NCBI RefSeq assembly: GCF_020829595.1
Contig: NZ_JAIVFW010000022.1
Coordinates: 1 to 64,000, forward strand
Direction: 5' to 3'
Length of the DNA stretch: 64,000 nt
From: Nostoc sp. CHAB 5844
GTDB lineage: Bacteria > Cyanobacteriota > Cyanobacteriia > Cyanobacteriales > Nostocaceae
The notes beneath the pieces were generated by a model. It saw only the letters and a list, made by a program, of their open reading frames with translations, was not told the origin of the DNA and searched no databases. Below are positions 25,638 through 34,261 of this stretch, in pieces (the first letter of the stretch is position 1; the number at the start of each line of letters is the position of its first letter). The position numbers were made by a program, and so were the translations under genes.

Positions 25638-27092
25638 ATGCTCAACCAAGACCAAACGCCTTTATTAGATGCGATAAAAGCTTGTACAGCAAATCCTCAC
25701 GCGCCGTTTTACACGCCTGGACACAAGCGGGGCCGGGGAATTTCGCCAGCATTGGCTGATTTACTGGGCAAAACTGTCTTTCAGGCAGATTTAACAGAAT
25801 TAGCTGGGTTAGATAGTCTATTTTCACCCCAAGGCGTGATTGTAGCAGCACAAGCATTAGCGGCTGAGGCGTTTGGTGCTGCACAAACATGGTTTCTTGT
25901 CAATGGGTCTACCTGTGGCATTGCAGCGGCAATTCTCGCTACCTGCGGTACAGGCGATGAAATTATTTTGCCGCGAAATGTGCATTCTTCTGCGATCGCT
26001 GGTTTAATTCTCTCCGGTGCGATGCCGATTTTTGTGAATCCAGAATATGACTCAGTTTTTGATATTGCTCACAGTATCACGCCCAATGCTGTAGAAGCTG
26101 CACTACAACAGCATCCTGATGCTAAAGCAGTGTTGACAGTTTATCCTACATATTACGGTGTCTGCGGAGATTTAGCGGCGATCTCTCATATTACTCATCA
26201 ATATAACATTCCTTTACTGATAGACGAAGCCCACGGCGCACACTTCGCCTTTCATCCAGAACTACCTACGCCAGCTTTAGCCGCTGGTGCAGATTTAACA
26301 GTCCAGTCAATTCACAAGGTACTTGGTGCATTGACCCAAGCATCAATGTTACACCTTCAAGGACAGAGAATAGATTGCGATCGCGTGAGTAAAGCTTTGC
26401 AACTTGTCCAGTCTACCAGTCCTAGTTATCTACTGTTAGCTTCCTTGGATGCCGCACGTCAGCAGATGGCGCTGGATGGGGAAAAACTCATGTCCCGTAC
26501 TTTGCAACTGGCAGATGTAGCGAGAAGCAAAATCAGCCAAATTCCGGGTTTATCAATTTTGCAACCACAAATATCGCCTGGTTTTGTGGAATTGGATAGA
26601 ACCAGGTTAACGGTTAACGTAACTAAGTTAGGTTTAACTGGATTTGAGGCTGAGGCAATTTTAGACGAAAAGCTCGGCGTGACTGCGGAATTCTCCTCAT
26701 TGCAGAATCTGACTTTTATTATTAGTTTGGGGAACACCGCCAGTGATATTGAGCAACTAGTCCAGAGTTTCGAGGTTTTGGCTGAGAAGTATCGCCGCAA
26801 CAGAGTAATTGTCAATAGACAGAATCTTGTGCATAACTGGGAGTATGCTGTGCAGATATCTCCCCGTCAAGCTTTTTTTGAGAAGAGTGAAACTTTACCA
26901 ATAGAACAGACGAGCGATCGCATTTGTGCCGAAATTGTCTGTCCTTATCCTCCGGGAATTCCTGTTTTAATGCCAGGAGAAGTTATTACCAAAACAGCTT
27001 TAGCAGAACTGCGACAAATTCAAACAATGGGTGGTTTTATCAGTGGATGTGCAGATCCCAGCCTGCAAACTTTAAAAGTAGTTAACAATTAA
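25638..27092 (+). CDS. Orn/Lys/Arg decarboxylase family PLP enzyme
   Basis: 484 aa fold-I PLP enzyme. N-terminal HAPFYTPGHKRGRGIS, the GSTCGIAAAILA phosphate loop, LLIDEAHGAHFAFH (Asp and Ala-His-Gly-Ala-His contacts), and the Schiff-base lysine in SIHKVLGALTQASMLH (around residue 228). The C-terminal domain ends CPYPPGIPVLMPGEVI. This short form (no N-terminal response-regulator-like domain) is common in cyanobacteria, annotated as arginine or lysine decarboxylase; the true substrate is not evident. ATG start. It converges with the SpoIIM gene, with only 13 bp between stops. Confidence 0.9.
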   Translation: MLNQDQTPLLDAIKACTANPHAPFYTPGHKRGRGISPALADLLGKTVFQADLTELAGLDSLFSPQGVIVAAQALAAEAFGAAQTWFLVNGSTCGIAAAILATCGTGDEIILPRNVHSSAIAGLILSGAMPIFVNPEYDSVFDIAHSITPNAVEAALQQHPDAKAVLTVYPTYYGVCGDLAAISHITHQYNIPLLIDEAHGAHFAFHPELPTPALAAGADLTVQSIHKVLGALTQASMLHLQGQRIDCDRVSKALQLVQSTSPSYLLLASLDAARQQMALDGEKLMSRTLQLADVARSKISQIPGLSILQPQISPGFVELDRTRLTVNVTKLGLTGFEAEAILDEKLGVTAEFSSLQNLTFIISLGNTASDIEQLVQSFEVLAEKYRRNRVIVNRQNLVHNWEYAVQISPRQAFFEKSETLPIEQTSDRICAEIVCPYPPGIPVLMPGEVITKTALAELRQIQTMGGFISGCADPSLQTLKVVNN

Positions 27093-27105
27093 CAAATATA
27101 CACTT

Positions 27106-28062
27106 TTACTGCTGACGTTTGCGGTTACAATACAACACCAAAAGTACAAATAATCCTAGTCCAGCAAGATATTTGATCGGATCTGGCACATTAGGATTGG
27201 GAGAAAAAAAGCCTTCAATTGTACCAGCAATAATTAACATTGGCACAATCCCAAACACTAATTGTGCAGCTTGGGAACCATAGAACTTTAACGCATCACC
27301 ACGGCGATATTTACCTGGAAATAAAATTGCCCTTGCTAATAACAAACCAGCACCACCAGCAAAAAATATAGCTGGTAATTCCAAAGAACCGTGAGGAAAT
27401 ACAAAAGCCCAAAAAGGATAAGCCAGATTATTTTGACCTACCAAAGTACCAACAGCACCAATTAATAAACCATTGAACACCATTAAATAAGTTGTGTATG
27501 CTCCCGCAGTAATGCCACCAGCAACCGCACCAAAAGACACAGAAAGATTATTAATCATGATGCTGCTGGATGCTAAAGGCTCAATTCCCACAATCGACCC
27601 CATCCATAATTTATGCTCATCTCTTACTTGAGAAATTAAATGTTGTGGCACTATCAGCGACATAAATGTTGGATCTTGCCAAGCATACCACCAAGCCACT
27701 ACCGCCCCCAGCAGAAACATAGCTGTAGCCGTAGCAATGTAAGAAAACGTTTGCTGCACCACAGATGGTAGTCCCCAACGGTAGAACTCCACAGCCGCCC
27801 GCCATTCTTGGCGACGCGAACCTTGGTAAATCTGCGTGTAAGCACGAGTTGTTAAAATTTGTAGACTTTGGATTAAAGTATGACCAATTTGTTGTGTACG
27901 GGCGCGTGCGAAATCAGCCGCAACTGAACGATATAAACTTGCTAACTCTCTAATTTCCTCTGCGCGTGTTGATTTCAGCCCTTTTTTTTCTACTTGCTTT
28001 AATAAGGCATCTAAACGCTGCCAATTTGGTTCTCGTCGTGCAATCCAACGTTGAATATTCAT
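27106..28062 (-). CDS. SpoIIM (stage II sporulation protein M-like, DUF95) membrane protein
   Basis: 318 aa from the ATG at 28062; a TTG four codons upstream is less likely. N-terminal cytoplasmic helical part (IQRWIARREPNWQRLDALL, LASLYRSVAADFARARTQ), then about five to six membrane helices (ATAMFLLGAVVAWWYAW, AGAYTTYLMVFNGLLIGAVG, FPHGSLELPAIFFAGGAGLL). The FPHGSLELPAI segment is the signature of the family. In non-sporulating bacteria the gene usually accompanies RDD-family and related membrane genes, as it does here across a divergent promoter. Confidence 0.88.
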   Translation of the reverse strand: MNIQRWIARREPNWQRLDALLKQVEKKGLKSTRAEEIRELASLYRSVAADFARARTQQIGHTLIQSLQILTTRAYTQIYQGSRRQEWRAAVEFYRWGLPSVVQQTFSYIATATAMFLLGAVVAWWYAWQDPTFMSLIVPQHLISQVRDEHKLWMGSIVGIEPLASSSIMINNLSVSFGAVAGGITAGAYTTYLMVFNGLLIGAVGTLVGQNNLAYPFWAFVFPHGSLELPAIFFAGGAGLLLARAILFPGKYRRGDALKFYGSQAAQLVFGIVPMLIIAGTIEGFFSPNPNVPDPIKYLAGLGLFVLLVLYCNRKRQQ

Positions 28063-28151
28063 AAATTGTAGCAATATTAGCCATTAACACCAATTTTCTA
28101 AAATTCAGTCACAGATACAGCCCCACAACCTCGATAACTTCGATATTTCTT

Positions 28152-28190
28152 AATTACGAATTACGAATTACGAATTACGAATTACGAATT
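28152..28190. repeat. Heptanucleotide tandem repeat AATTACG, five units plus four bases
   Basis: Five perfect copies of AATTACG followed by AATT. STRR-type repeat in the divergent promoter of SpoIIM and the membrane-protein/RDD operon. The same motif (CGAATTACGAATTA) appears once near 20302. Confidence 0.95.
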
Positions 28191-28252
28191 GCTATAACCT
28201 ACCTTAAGATAGCCACAAATTCACAACTGTACTTTCAAGGAAATTTAGCATC

Positions 28253-29107
28253 ATGTCTGGAAACATTAGTTCTCCCAGCCCTATGCAACCACTCAGCGTT
28301 GGGAATGTTGTCAGTGCAGGAATGCGGCTGTATCGTTCTCATCTTAAAGATTATTTTTTACTGGCGTTGAGAGCTTACGTGTGGCTATTGATACCCATTT
28401 ATGGATGGGCAAAATTTTATGCCCTCACAGCGCTGATTTCCCGTTTGGCTTTTGGCGAATTAGTCAATCAACCTGAGAGTATTTCATCAGGCGAGCGCTT
28501 TGTCAATTCTCGATTGTGGCAGTTTTTGCTGACGATTTTGTTAATGTTTCTTGTAGGTATAGGTATTGGCTTAGGTGCGTTGATTGTATTTACGCTGTTA
28601 GCGGCTTTATCCGCAGGATTTATTGGGGGAGTTGGTCAACAAGGAAATCCTGCCAGCTATATTTTATTTGTTGTCATAGGTGTTGTGCTGGGTATTGCCG
28701 CTTTTGTAGCAGTTTTGTGGCTTTTAACCAGATTTTATTTAGTAGAAGTACCGTTAGCTATTGAGGAGAATGTTGAGGCGACATCAACTATTAGCCGCAG
28801 CTGGGAACTAACCCAAGGTTATGTTTGGCGGATTTTATTTATTTCCTTTGTGGCTTTTTTGATTACAATACCTATTCAAATTGTAGTTCAAATTATTTCT
28901 AGTATTCTTCAATTTGCTTTTCTGCCATTGATTAGAGAAAATTCGGGATTTTTTACTCTAGTTTATTTTGTATTAGTTCTGGCTTTAAGTTTTGCTGGTG
29001 GTGCTGTGATTGTGCCGTTTTGGCAAACAATCAAAGCAGTGATTTATTATGACCTACGCAGTCGCCGTGAAGGGTTAGGCTTGCAACTACGCGATCGCGA
29101 AATTTAA
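28253..29107 (+). CDS. Uncharacterised multi-pass membrane protein
   Basis: 284 aa with an N-terminal soluble segment (QPLSVGNVVSAGMRLYRSHL) and about six hydrophobic helices (FLLALRAYVWLLIPIYGWA, LTILLMFLVGIGIGLGALIV, YILFVVIGVVLGIAAFVAVL, ILFISFVAFLITIPIQIVV, LVYFVLVLALSFAGGAVIV). Ends with charged LRSRREGLGLQLRDREI. Resembles the GPDPase-membrane/DUF975-like group of uncharacterised membrane proteins. Ends 20 bp before the RDD gene, so the two are likely an operon; together with SpoIIM it forms a membrane-protein cluster. Confidence 0.75.
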   Translation: MSGNISSPSPMQPLSVGNVVSAGMRLYRSHLKDYFLLALRAYVWLLIPIYGWAKFYALTALISRLAFGELVNQPESISSGERFVNSRLWQFLLTILLMFLVGIGIGLGALIVFTLLAALSAGFIGGVGQQGNPASYILFVVIGVVLGIAAFVAVLWLLTRFYLVEVPLAIEENVEATSTISRSWELTQGYVWRILFISFVAFLITIPIQIVVQIISSILQFAFLPLIRENSGFFTLVYFVLVLALSFAGGAVIVPFWQTIKAVIYYDLRSRREGLGLQLRDREI

Positions 29108-29127
29108 AAACTAGTACAAATATTATT

Positions 29128-29910
29128 ATGCACATTTTTAACCGCATTAAATTCCGTACCCCCGAAAGTGTAGAACTAGAATTTACCCTCGCTGGCATAG
29201 GTAGTCGTGCCTGGGCTTTACTAATTGACTATCTGGTGTTAGCAGTAATTTTGGTAGTGTGTATCTATACCTGGATTACAATTTCTGGTCAGGTAGCCGA
29301 AGTTTGGAAGGATCAAGATAATTTTGGTTCACAAGTTGGACTTTGGTTGATAGCGATTACCTTTTTACTGCTGTTCGGAATTTATGCAGGTTATTTCGTA
29401 TTTTTTGAAACGCTGTGGCAAGGACAAACCCCAGGAAAACGCTTTACTAAAATTCGCGTTGTTCGAGATGATGGTAGACCTGTTGGATTAGCGCAAGCCA
29501 CATTACGTAGCTTACTGCGACCTTTAGACGAATTTTTCTTTTTGGGAGCTTTTTTAATTATTTTTAGTCGCCGTGAAAAGCGGCTTGGTGATTGGGCGGC
29601 TGGTACAATTGTGATTGAATCTCAAACAGCCACCGCATCAGCGACTTTCACCATTTCAGAACAAGCTAGGTTGCTTTATGCAGAATTACCAAACACTGCC
29701 GATTTATCACAACTATTACCCGATGATTTTGCGATAATTCGGGAATACTTGCAGCGACGTAGTGCAATGGCTGCAAAATCTAGAATTGCCTTGGCTTCTA
29801 AGTTAACTCAACAAGTTGCTGCTATTGTTAATTTGGACAAACTGCCAGAAGTTCCTCCTGATGTTTTTTTAGAGGCTGTTTACTTAGCTTATCAACACAA
29901 AGAGTTATAG
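29128..29910 (+). CDS. RDD family membrane protein
   Basis: 260 aa. SRAWALLIDYLVLAVILVVC holds the family Arg and Asp residues in the first membrane helix; QGQTPGKRFTKIRVVRDDG and LRSLLRPLDEFFFL are the typical loop and third-helix motifs. A C-terminal soluble tail of about 90 residues (LPNTADLSQLLPDDFAIIRE) follows. Known RDD proteins have been linked to ion exchange or stress, but the family role is open. Second gene of a probable two-gene operon with the preceding membrane protein. Confidence 0.88.
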   Translation: MHIFNRIKFRTPESVELEFTLAGIGSRAWALLIDYLVLAVILVVCIYTWITISGQVAEVWKDQDNFGSQVGLWLIAITFLLLFGIYAGYFVFFETLWQGQTPGKRFTKIRVVRDDGRPVGLAQATLRSLLRPLDEFFFLGAFLIIFSRREKRLGDWAAGTIVIESQTATASATFTISEQARLLYAELPNTADLSQLLPDDFAIIREYLQRRSAMAAKSRIALASKLTQQVAAIVNLDKLPEVPPDVFLEAVYLAYQHKEL

Positions 29911-29959
29911 TACTTTCTGTGCTAGATGCGCGGATGGGTAGGTGTAGAAAATCCACTCT

Positions 29960-30152
29960 CAGGAAAAATCGGTGTACTCTCGATGGTACAAGCTTTTGCC
30001 GAAAAATTTAATTAAAACTATCCGCGCACCTTATCTAAACTGGGTTTTAGCGTTTTTGCGTAAATTAATTAAAATTTTGAGATGTTAAAATTAGACCATC
30101 CGCGAAATCGAACCTTGAAAACCAAATACAGATTAGCTTTCCGGTTTCCGCT
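29960..30152 (+). promoter_or_regulatory. Probable CRISPR leader
   Basis: About 190 bp of AT-rich, non-coding sequence between the RDD stop codon and the first repeat, with A/T tracts (AAATTTAATTAAAAC, AAATTAATTAAAATTTT) and ACCTTGAAAACCAAATA just before the first repeat. It is placed on this side because the opposite end of the array carries a degenerate last repeat, and because the repeat ends ATTGAAAC on the plus strand, the usual 5' tag of crRNA. Exact bounds are estimated. Confidence 0.6.
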
Positions 30153-32154
30153 GTTGAAACTTCAATTAATCCCTAATAGGGATTGAAACTGGTGAAATTT
30201 ACTGCACTTGCTGCACTAACACTGGTTGAAACTTCAATTAATCCCTAATAGGGATTGAAACCAGTATTCAGTTGGTCGATATGTTCAATATTTAAAGTTG
30301 AAACTTCAATTAATCCCTAATAGGGATTGAAACACTAGGGGGAGGGGATGAACAAACCGCAGACGAACAGTAAGGTTGAAACTTCAATTAATCCCTAATA
30401 GGGATTGAAACGAGTGCTGATGGGTTAATTAGTCGCCAGCCCGGTAAAGTTGAAACTTCAATTAATCCCTAATAGGGATTGAAACTTGTATGATTCAGGG
30501 TTAAAACCTGTACCAGAAAAGTTGAAACTTCAATTAATCCCTAATAGGGATTGAAACCAAAATTTATTGTATTCACGAAGAATTATGATAGTTGAAACTT
30601 CAATTAATCCCTAATAGGGATTGAAACTGGATTGGCCGCGATCGCAGCCATTGGTGCGATGTTGAAACTTCAATTAATCCCTAATAGGGATTGAAACGCC
30701 ATACATTGAAGGTCACAATACAATGATGAACAAAAGTTGAAACTTCAATTAATCCCTAATAGGGATTGAAACGGTAACGGTGAGCGATCGCGGTTGCAGT
30801 AATCCTGTTGAAACTTCAATTAATCCCTAATAGGGATTGAAACTTAAACGTGGTGTCTATTTTCAAAAAGTAGAAAGTGTTGAAACTTCAATTAATCCCT
30901 AATAGGGATTGAAACGCAATAGCCTACAAGGGTTTATTGGCTATAACGAAACCGAGTTGAAACTTCAATTAATCCCTAATAGGGATTGAAACTAAACGTG
31001 GGCAAGTGGTCGCGTCTCGCTATTTAACGTTGAAACTTCAATTAATCCCTAATAGGGATTGAAACCAATTTCTAGTTGGTCGGGTGGTTTTGGGCGCTCT
31101 AGTTGAAACTTCAATTAATCCCTAATAGGGATTGAAACAACATCATTAGTCCACTTATCCCAAAAAGAATTACGTTGAAACTTCAATTAATCCCTAATAG
31201 GGATTGAAACACCGTATCGGCAACTCCGCCACCTCCCCCACCTGAGTTGAAACTTCAATTAATCCCTAATAGGGATTGAAACGACATTCATTCAATTGAT
31301 GGCGAGTTTGCAGCTGGGTTGAAACTTCAATTAATCCCTAATAGGGATTGAAACTTTAGCGATCGCCCTAGCTCGGTATCACTACAAGTTGAAACTTCAA
31401 TTAATCCCTAATAGGGATTGAAACTTAAGCTTAAAAATACACTCCCGCCACCAACAAAGTTGAAACTTCAATTAATCCCTAATAGGGATTGAAACATAAA
31501 ATATACTTATACAGTCTTTTTTGAGATAATGCCACGGTTGAAACTTCAATTAATCCCTAATAGGGATTGAAACAAAGATGAGTCTCGAAGCCAAAAAACA
31601 GATTTTTGTTGAAACTTCAATTAATCCCTAATAGGGATTGAAACTTCTGGCTGTAGCTACCGATACTTGCGCTTTAACGGCAGTTGAAACTTCAATTAAT
31701 CCCTAATAGGGATTGAAACACCTTGGCACTAATCAATACTGTACTTGGCTCTGTTGAAACTTCAATTAATCCCTAATAGGGATTGAAACAGGTATTCCAA
31801 CCAAGCTAGAGAAATCTGGATATAGGTTGAAACTTCAATTAATCCCTAATAGGGATTGAAACACTGCTACATCAACTAGAACAAGACTACTTACCGAGTT
31901 GAAACTTCAATTAATCCCTAATAGGGATTGAAACCAGAGCAGTCGCGATCGCTCCCTATGTCGAAGGTTGTTGAAACTTCAATTAATCCCTAATAGGGAT
32001 TGAAACGTAGTTCTGCTGTGTTAGCGCTAAAACATCCAGGTTGTCTTGGAGTTGAAACTTCAATTAATCCCTATTAGGGATTGAAACACGCGGACAAACG
32101 AAATTCAGAAGCTTTCCGCCACTCCTGAGTTGAAACTTTTATTAATCCCTATTA
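30153..32154 (+). CRISPR. CRISPR array: 28 repeats (37 bp), 27 spacers, no cas genes in window
   Basis: The 37-bp repeat starts GTTGAAACTTCAATTAATC and ends TAGGGATTGAAAC; its centre AATCCCTA-A-TAGGGATT is a perfect palindrome. Repeats 1-26 are identical. Repeat 27 (32051-32087) has one A-to-T change in the hairpin loop, and repeat 28 (32129-32154) has a CA-to-TT change and lacks its last 11 bases, marking the leader-distal end. Spacers are 33-44 bp, mostly 34-36. Spacers 7 (30628-30660), 9 (30773-30806), 17 (31355-31387) and 25 (31935-31969) contain the HIP1 octamer. The ATTGAAAC end is typical of type I-D/III-B arrays in Nostocales; subtype cannot be fixed without cas genes. Confidence 0.98.
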
Positions 32155-32192
32155 CTCTCTTCCTGATTATTACCGAAATAATTTTTAGGCTC

Positions 32193-32385
32193 AGAGGTTG
32201 TTTGAAAAGTCTAAATTAATACTAGCCCTGGCGATTGGAAATCGCGGCTATACAGACAAAACCCGCCTGCGAGGGTTAAAAAACCTTGATTTTCTGTTAG
32301 TCCGCGCAGGCGACTGGCGAACCCGAAGGGACTTAGTTTGTGTAGTAGCGAATTATATTCGCCTAATACTTTTCAAACATCCTCT
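32193..32385. repeat. 193-bp MITE (family B) next to the CRISPR array
   Basis: AGAGGTTGTTTGAAAAGT at the left and the inverse of AGAGGATGTTTGAAAAGT at the right (17 of 18 paired). The interior has further inverted segments (CGCGGCTATACAGACAAA, CGCCTGCG...CGCGCAGGCG). It begins 38 bp after the last degenerate repeat. A half copy occurs at 20148-20210. The open frame that crosses it is not a gene. Confidence 0.88.
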
Positions 32386-32490
32386 CACGCAAAGGCGCAA
32401 AGACGCAAAGAAAGAAATTTATAGGTATTCTTTGGTTGGGAAGGGAGTAGTAAATATTAAGTAGGGTATGTTACAGCTATGCAAGGATTT
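32386..32490. repeat. Short A-rich repeat remnant and spacer before the intron
   Basis: Contains ACGCAAAGGCGCAAAGACGC, a dispersed cyanobacterial repeat also seen in reverse near 43862-43878 (GCGTCTTTGCGTGAGA). No gene. Confidence 0.5.
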
Positions 32491-33160
32491 GTGCGATTCG
32501 TTGGCTAGAAACCAAACATGATAAGGGTTTTGGAGGATTAGCTGCAAGGTAAATCTACCCAAAAGGTAAGAACCTTGACAACTTGATAGTCATGTTGGTG
32601 ACATCGAAATTAACAAAGGTCAAATCATAGGAATATCCAATGGTTAACACAAAAGACATAAGCAAACTCGATGAAGTCCAACCCCCTGAGTGCAAGGGTG
32701 AAAGCACTTTCCCCACGGTAGCGACTAGTCATCAATCCGTGAAGCGGGAATGAACGGTGGTAAGAAGCTAGTCCAGGCTTCGACTCCAACTAGCAGGAGA
32801 ATATGGTTAGCGAAAGCGAATCTACGTCTGAATCATCGTGAGTATGAAAACAGCCTAGTGGACTAACAGGCTGTGCCAAAAGGCAAGGGTAGAGTGACCG
32901 GAATTGTCTCCGTCCGGTCTGCACCACTCGTAACCCCGGTGAACAGTAGGAACCTAAACTCTCAACCAATGGCTATCAGGAACGAAGTAACCACATAGAT
33001 TCTCAGGTACAGACACCCTAACAAAGGTGCTAAATGGGTAGCTGATAAATACTGGATAACAGTAGATGGGGATCACTGGGTGTTTGGCTACATTAACCCA
33101 GACACAGAAGAGAGATATATCCTTTCAAAGCATACGTGGACAAAAATCGTCCGCCACACT
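32491..33160 (+). mobile_element. Degenerate group II intron: RNA 5' part plus maturase tail
   Basis: Begins GTGCGATTCG, matching the GUGYG 5' end of group II introns. About 500 bp of non-coding sequence follow with domain I-like stems and the characteristic GGTTAGCGAAAGCGAATC and GGTGAACAGTAGGAACC segments. The reverse-transcriptase part of the intron-encoded protein is absent; only a maturase C-terminal fragment (32999-33160) remains. No domain V hairpin was found, because the sequence switches at 33160 to a transposase remnant. The element is therefore inactive. Identification rests on remembered intron sequence patterns; a covariance-model search would settle it. Confidence 0.65.
32999..33160 (+). 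pseudogene. Group II intron maturase C-terminal fragment
   Basis: Frame from 32999, just after an in-frame TAG, encodes ILRYRHPNKGAKWVADKYW, then ITVDGDHWVFGYINPDTEE and LSKHTWTKIVRHT. This is the RHPNK...W...KYW...NWVF...HxWTxIVRH pattern at the end of the X/maturase domain, before the HNH part, of cyanobacterial intron-encoded proteins. The N-terminal RT domain and the HNH tail are both missing. Confidence 0.7.
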
Positions 33161-33515
33161 AATCGCCTATAACGTGTTGTCTACCGTTCAGGCAGCCCTC
33201 AGAAGTGTTCATGGAACCGAGAAGATTGAAGCCGAAATTTCCAGCTACTATTTAGCCGATGAAATCAAGGGTACTTACAGAGGGATGATGATTGCGATTC
33301 CCCCTGATGAGTGGTGTGTTTTTCAGAACATGACCTTCACAGAATTATCACAAACTCTCAAACATCTGGCAGGCCTTGTTAAACTGAGAACTTTTCGCCG
33401 TCATCCGCGAGATCCGAAGAAAGCTCAACCAAAACGAACTTACCTCAAGAACAAGCCCCATGTCTCAACTTTTAAGATTCTAAACCAGAAAAAGCTGCAA
33501 AATAACACACCTTGA
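33159..33515 (+). pseudogene. IS4-family transposase, C-terminal remnant
   Basis: LIAYNVLSTVQAALRSVHG, ISSYYLADEIKGTYRGMMIA, IPPDEWCVFQNMT and PRDPKKAQPKRTYLKNKPHV with STFKIL form the C-terminal end of an IS4-type DDE transposase (family consensus ends KDQPHVSTARLL). About 118 codons remain; the N-terminal and the catalytic DDE parts are gone. In the same frame, the upstream codons from 33066 are out-of-frame intron sequence, so the apparent 149-aa protein is a chimera. Confidence 0.75.
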
Positions 33516-33664
33516 AAGGGCTACTCCTCTGCCTGATAAAAGAGATGATTATTTTTGCTCTCTTTCCTTAAGAATAAGAGGATGAGGGTTTACAAGGATT
33601 TATATGAAAGTAAGAGGCTCACTGATAAAATAACCCTTAAAACTCAATAAAAATTGTAAACACA

Positions 33665-34051
33665 ATGAAAAGCCATTTTATTAAAGGGATAATCTCCACA
33701 TTTTTTAGTGGAGTAATTTTTTTGCCTAATCAAGTTAATGCGGCTGAATGGAATGACGCAATATGCTTATTTAAGAATAATGAAAAATCTCAACTGTGTA
33801 AAGCAACTAAAGGAGAGGCCATTTTCAAAGGCAAGCAAGGCTACCTCCACACGTTTACTTTTCCTAATGGCAAAAAGTATTCCTGGTTTTATAGTGAGCA
33901 AAGTGTATTGTGTACTTGAAAAGATAGTTATCTTAAAGAAGAAGGGAAAAATGCCTGGTTTGAATTAATTCCTTCATGTATAAATGATGGTTGGATAGAT
34001 TTTTCCTTACCTTCGGGTACTAGATTATTTAGAATAAGTCAGTCAGACTAA
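33665..34051 (+). pseudogene. Secreted small protein interrupted by in-frame TGA
   Basis: ATG at 33665 gives a signal peptide (FIKGIISTFFSGVIFLPN, probable cleavage after VNA) and AEWNDAICLFKNNEKSQLCK. The frame meets TGA at 33917-33919 after YSEQSVLCT, then continues in the same frame for 43 codons (KDSYLKEEGKNAWFELIPSC, NDGWIDFSLPSGTRLFRISQ) to TAA at 34051. The continuation has protein-like composition and fits the same secreted domain. Either a TGG-to-TGA nonsense mutation or readthrough. Family not recognised. Confidence 0.6.
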
Positions 34052-34093
34052 ATTGATAAATTTGCATGAGGAGAAATGAGTCAAGAAAAACTC

Positions 34094-34229
34094 AGGACTT
34101 ACGCAAAAAACCTCTCAATCTCTCATTACTCTGTGTCGCGCCAGTTGCTTCAAGTCGGCAGAGCCGCCCAATGCACTGGCTTCTCTGCGTCTGTGTGGTT
34201 CGTTTTTCCGTGACTTATGCGTAAGTCCT
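34094..34229. repeat. 136-bp MITE with AGGACTTACGCA ends
   Basis: AGGACTTACGCA at 34094 is exactly inverted as TGCGTAAGTCCT at 34218-34229. Inside lies a copy of the dispersed CTCTGTGTCGCGCCAGTTGC repeat (34130-34196), which also occurs within uvrA and between the two ABC permease genes. The MITE ends 32 bp before hisA and may carry or disturb its promoter. Confidence 0.85.
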
Positions 34230-34261
34230 AAAACTTTAGTATTTAAGAGAGGAAAAAATAA

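Noticed and set aside
29911-30152. A short frame near 29927 as a cas gene fragment
   Set aside because: Only about 29 codons, no resemblance to any Cas protein; the region is better explained as leader sequence.
32198-32464. 88-codon frame after the CRISPR array
   Set aside because: It lies almost wholly inside the 193-bp MITE and a following dispersed repeat.
33066-33158. N-terminal 31 codons of the apparent 149-aa protein
   Set aside because: These codons are out of frame with the maturase fragment that the same DNA encodes; only the part from 33159 is transposase.
15915-34051. TGA read as tryptophan (alternative genetic code)
   Set aside because: Many well-supported genes in the window end at TGA or would be extended by reading through it; two isolated TGAs fit mutation better.
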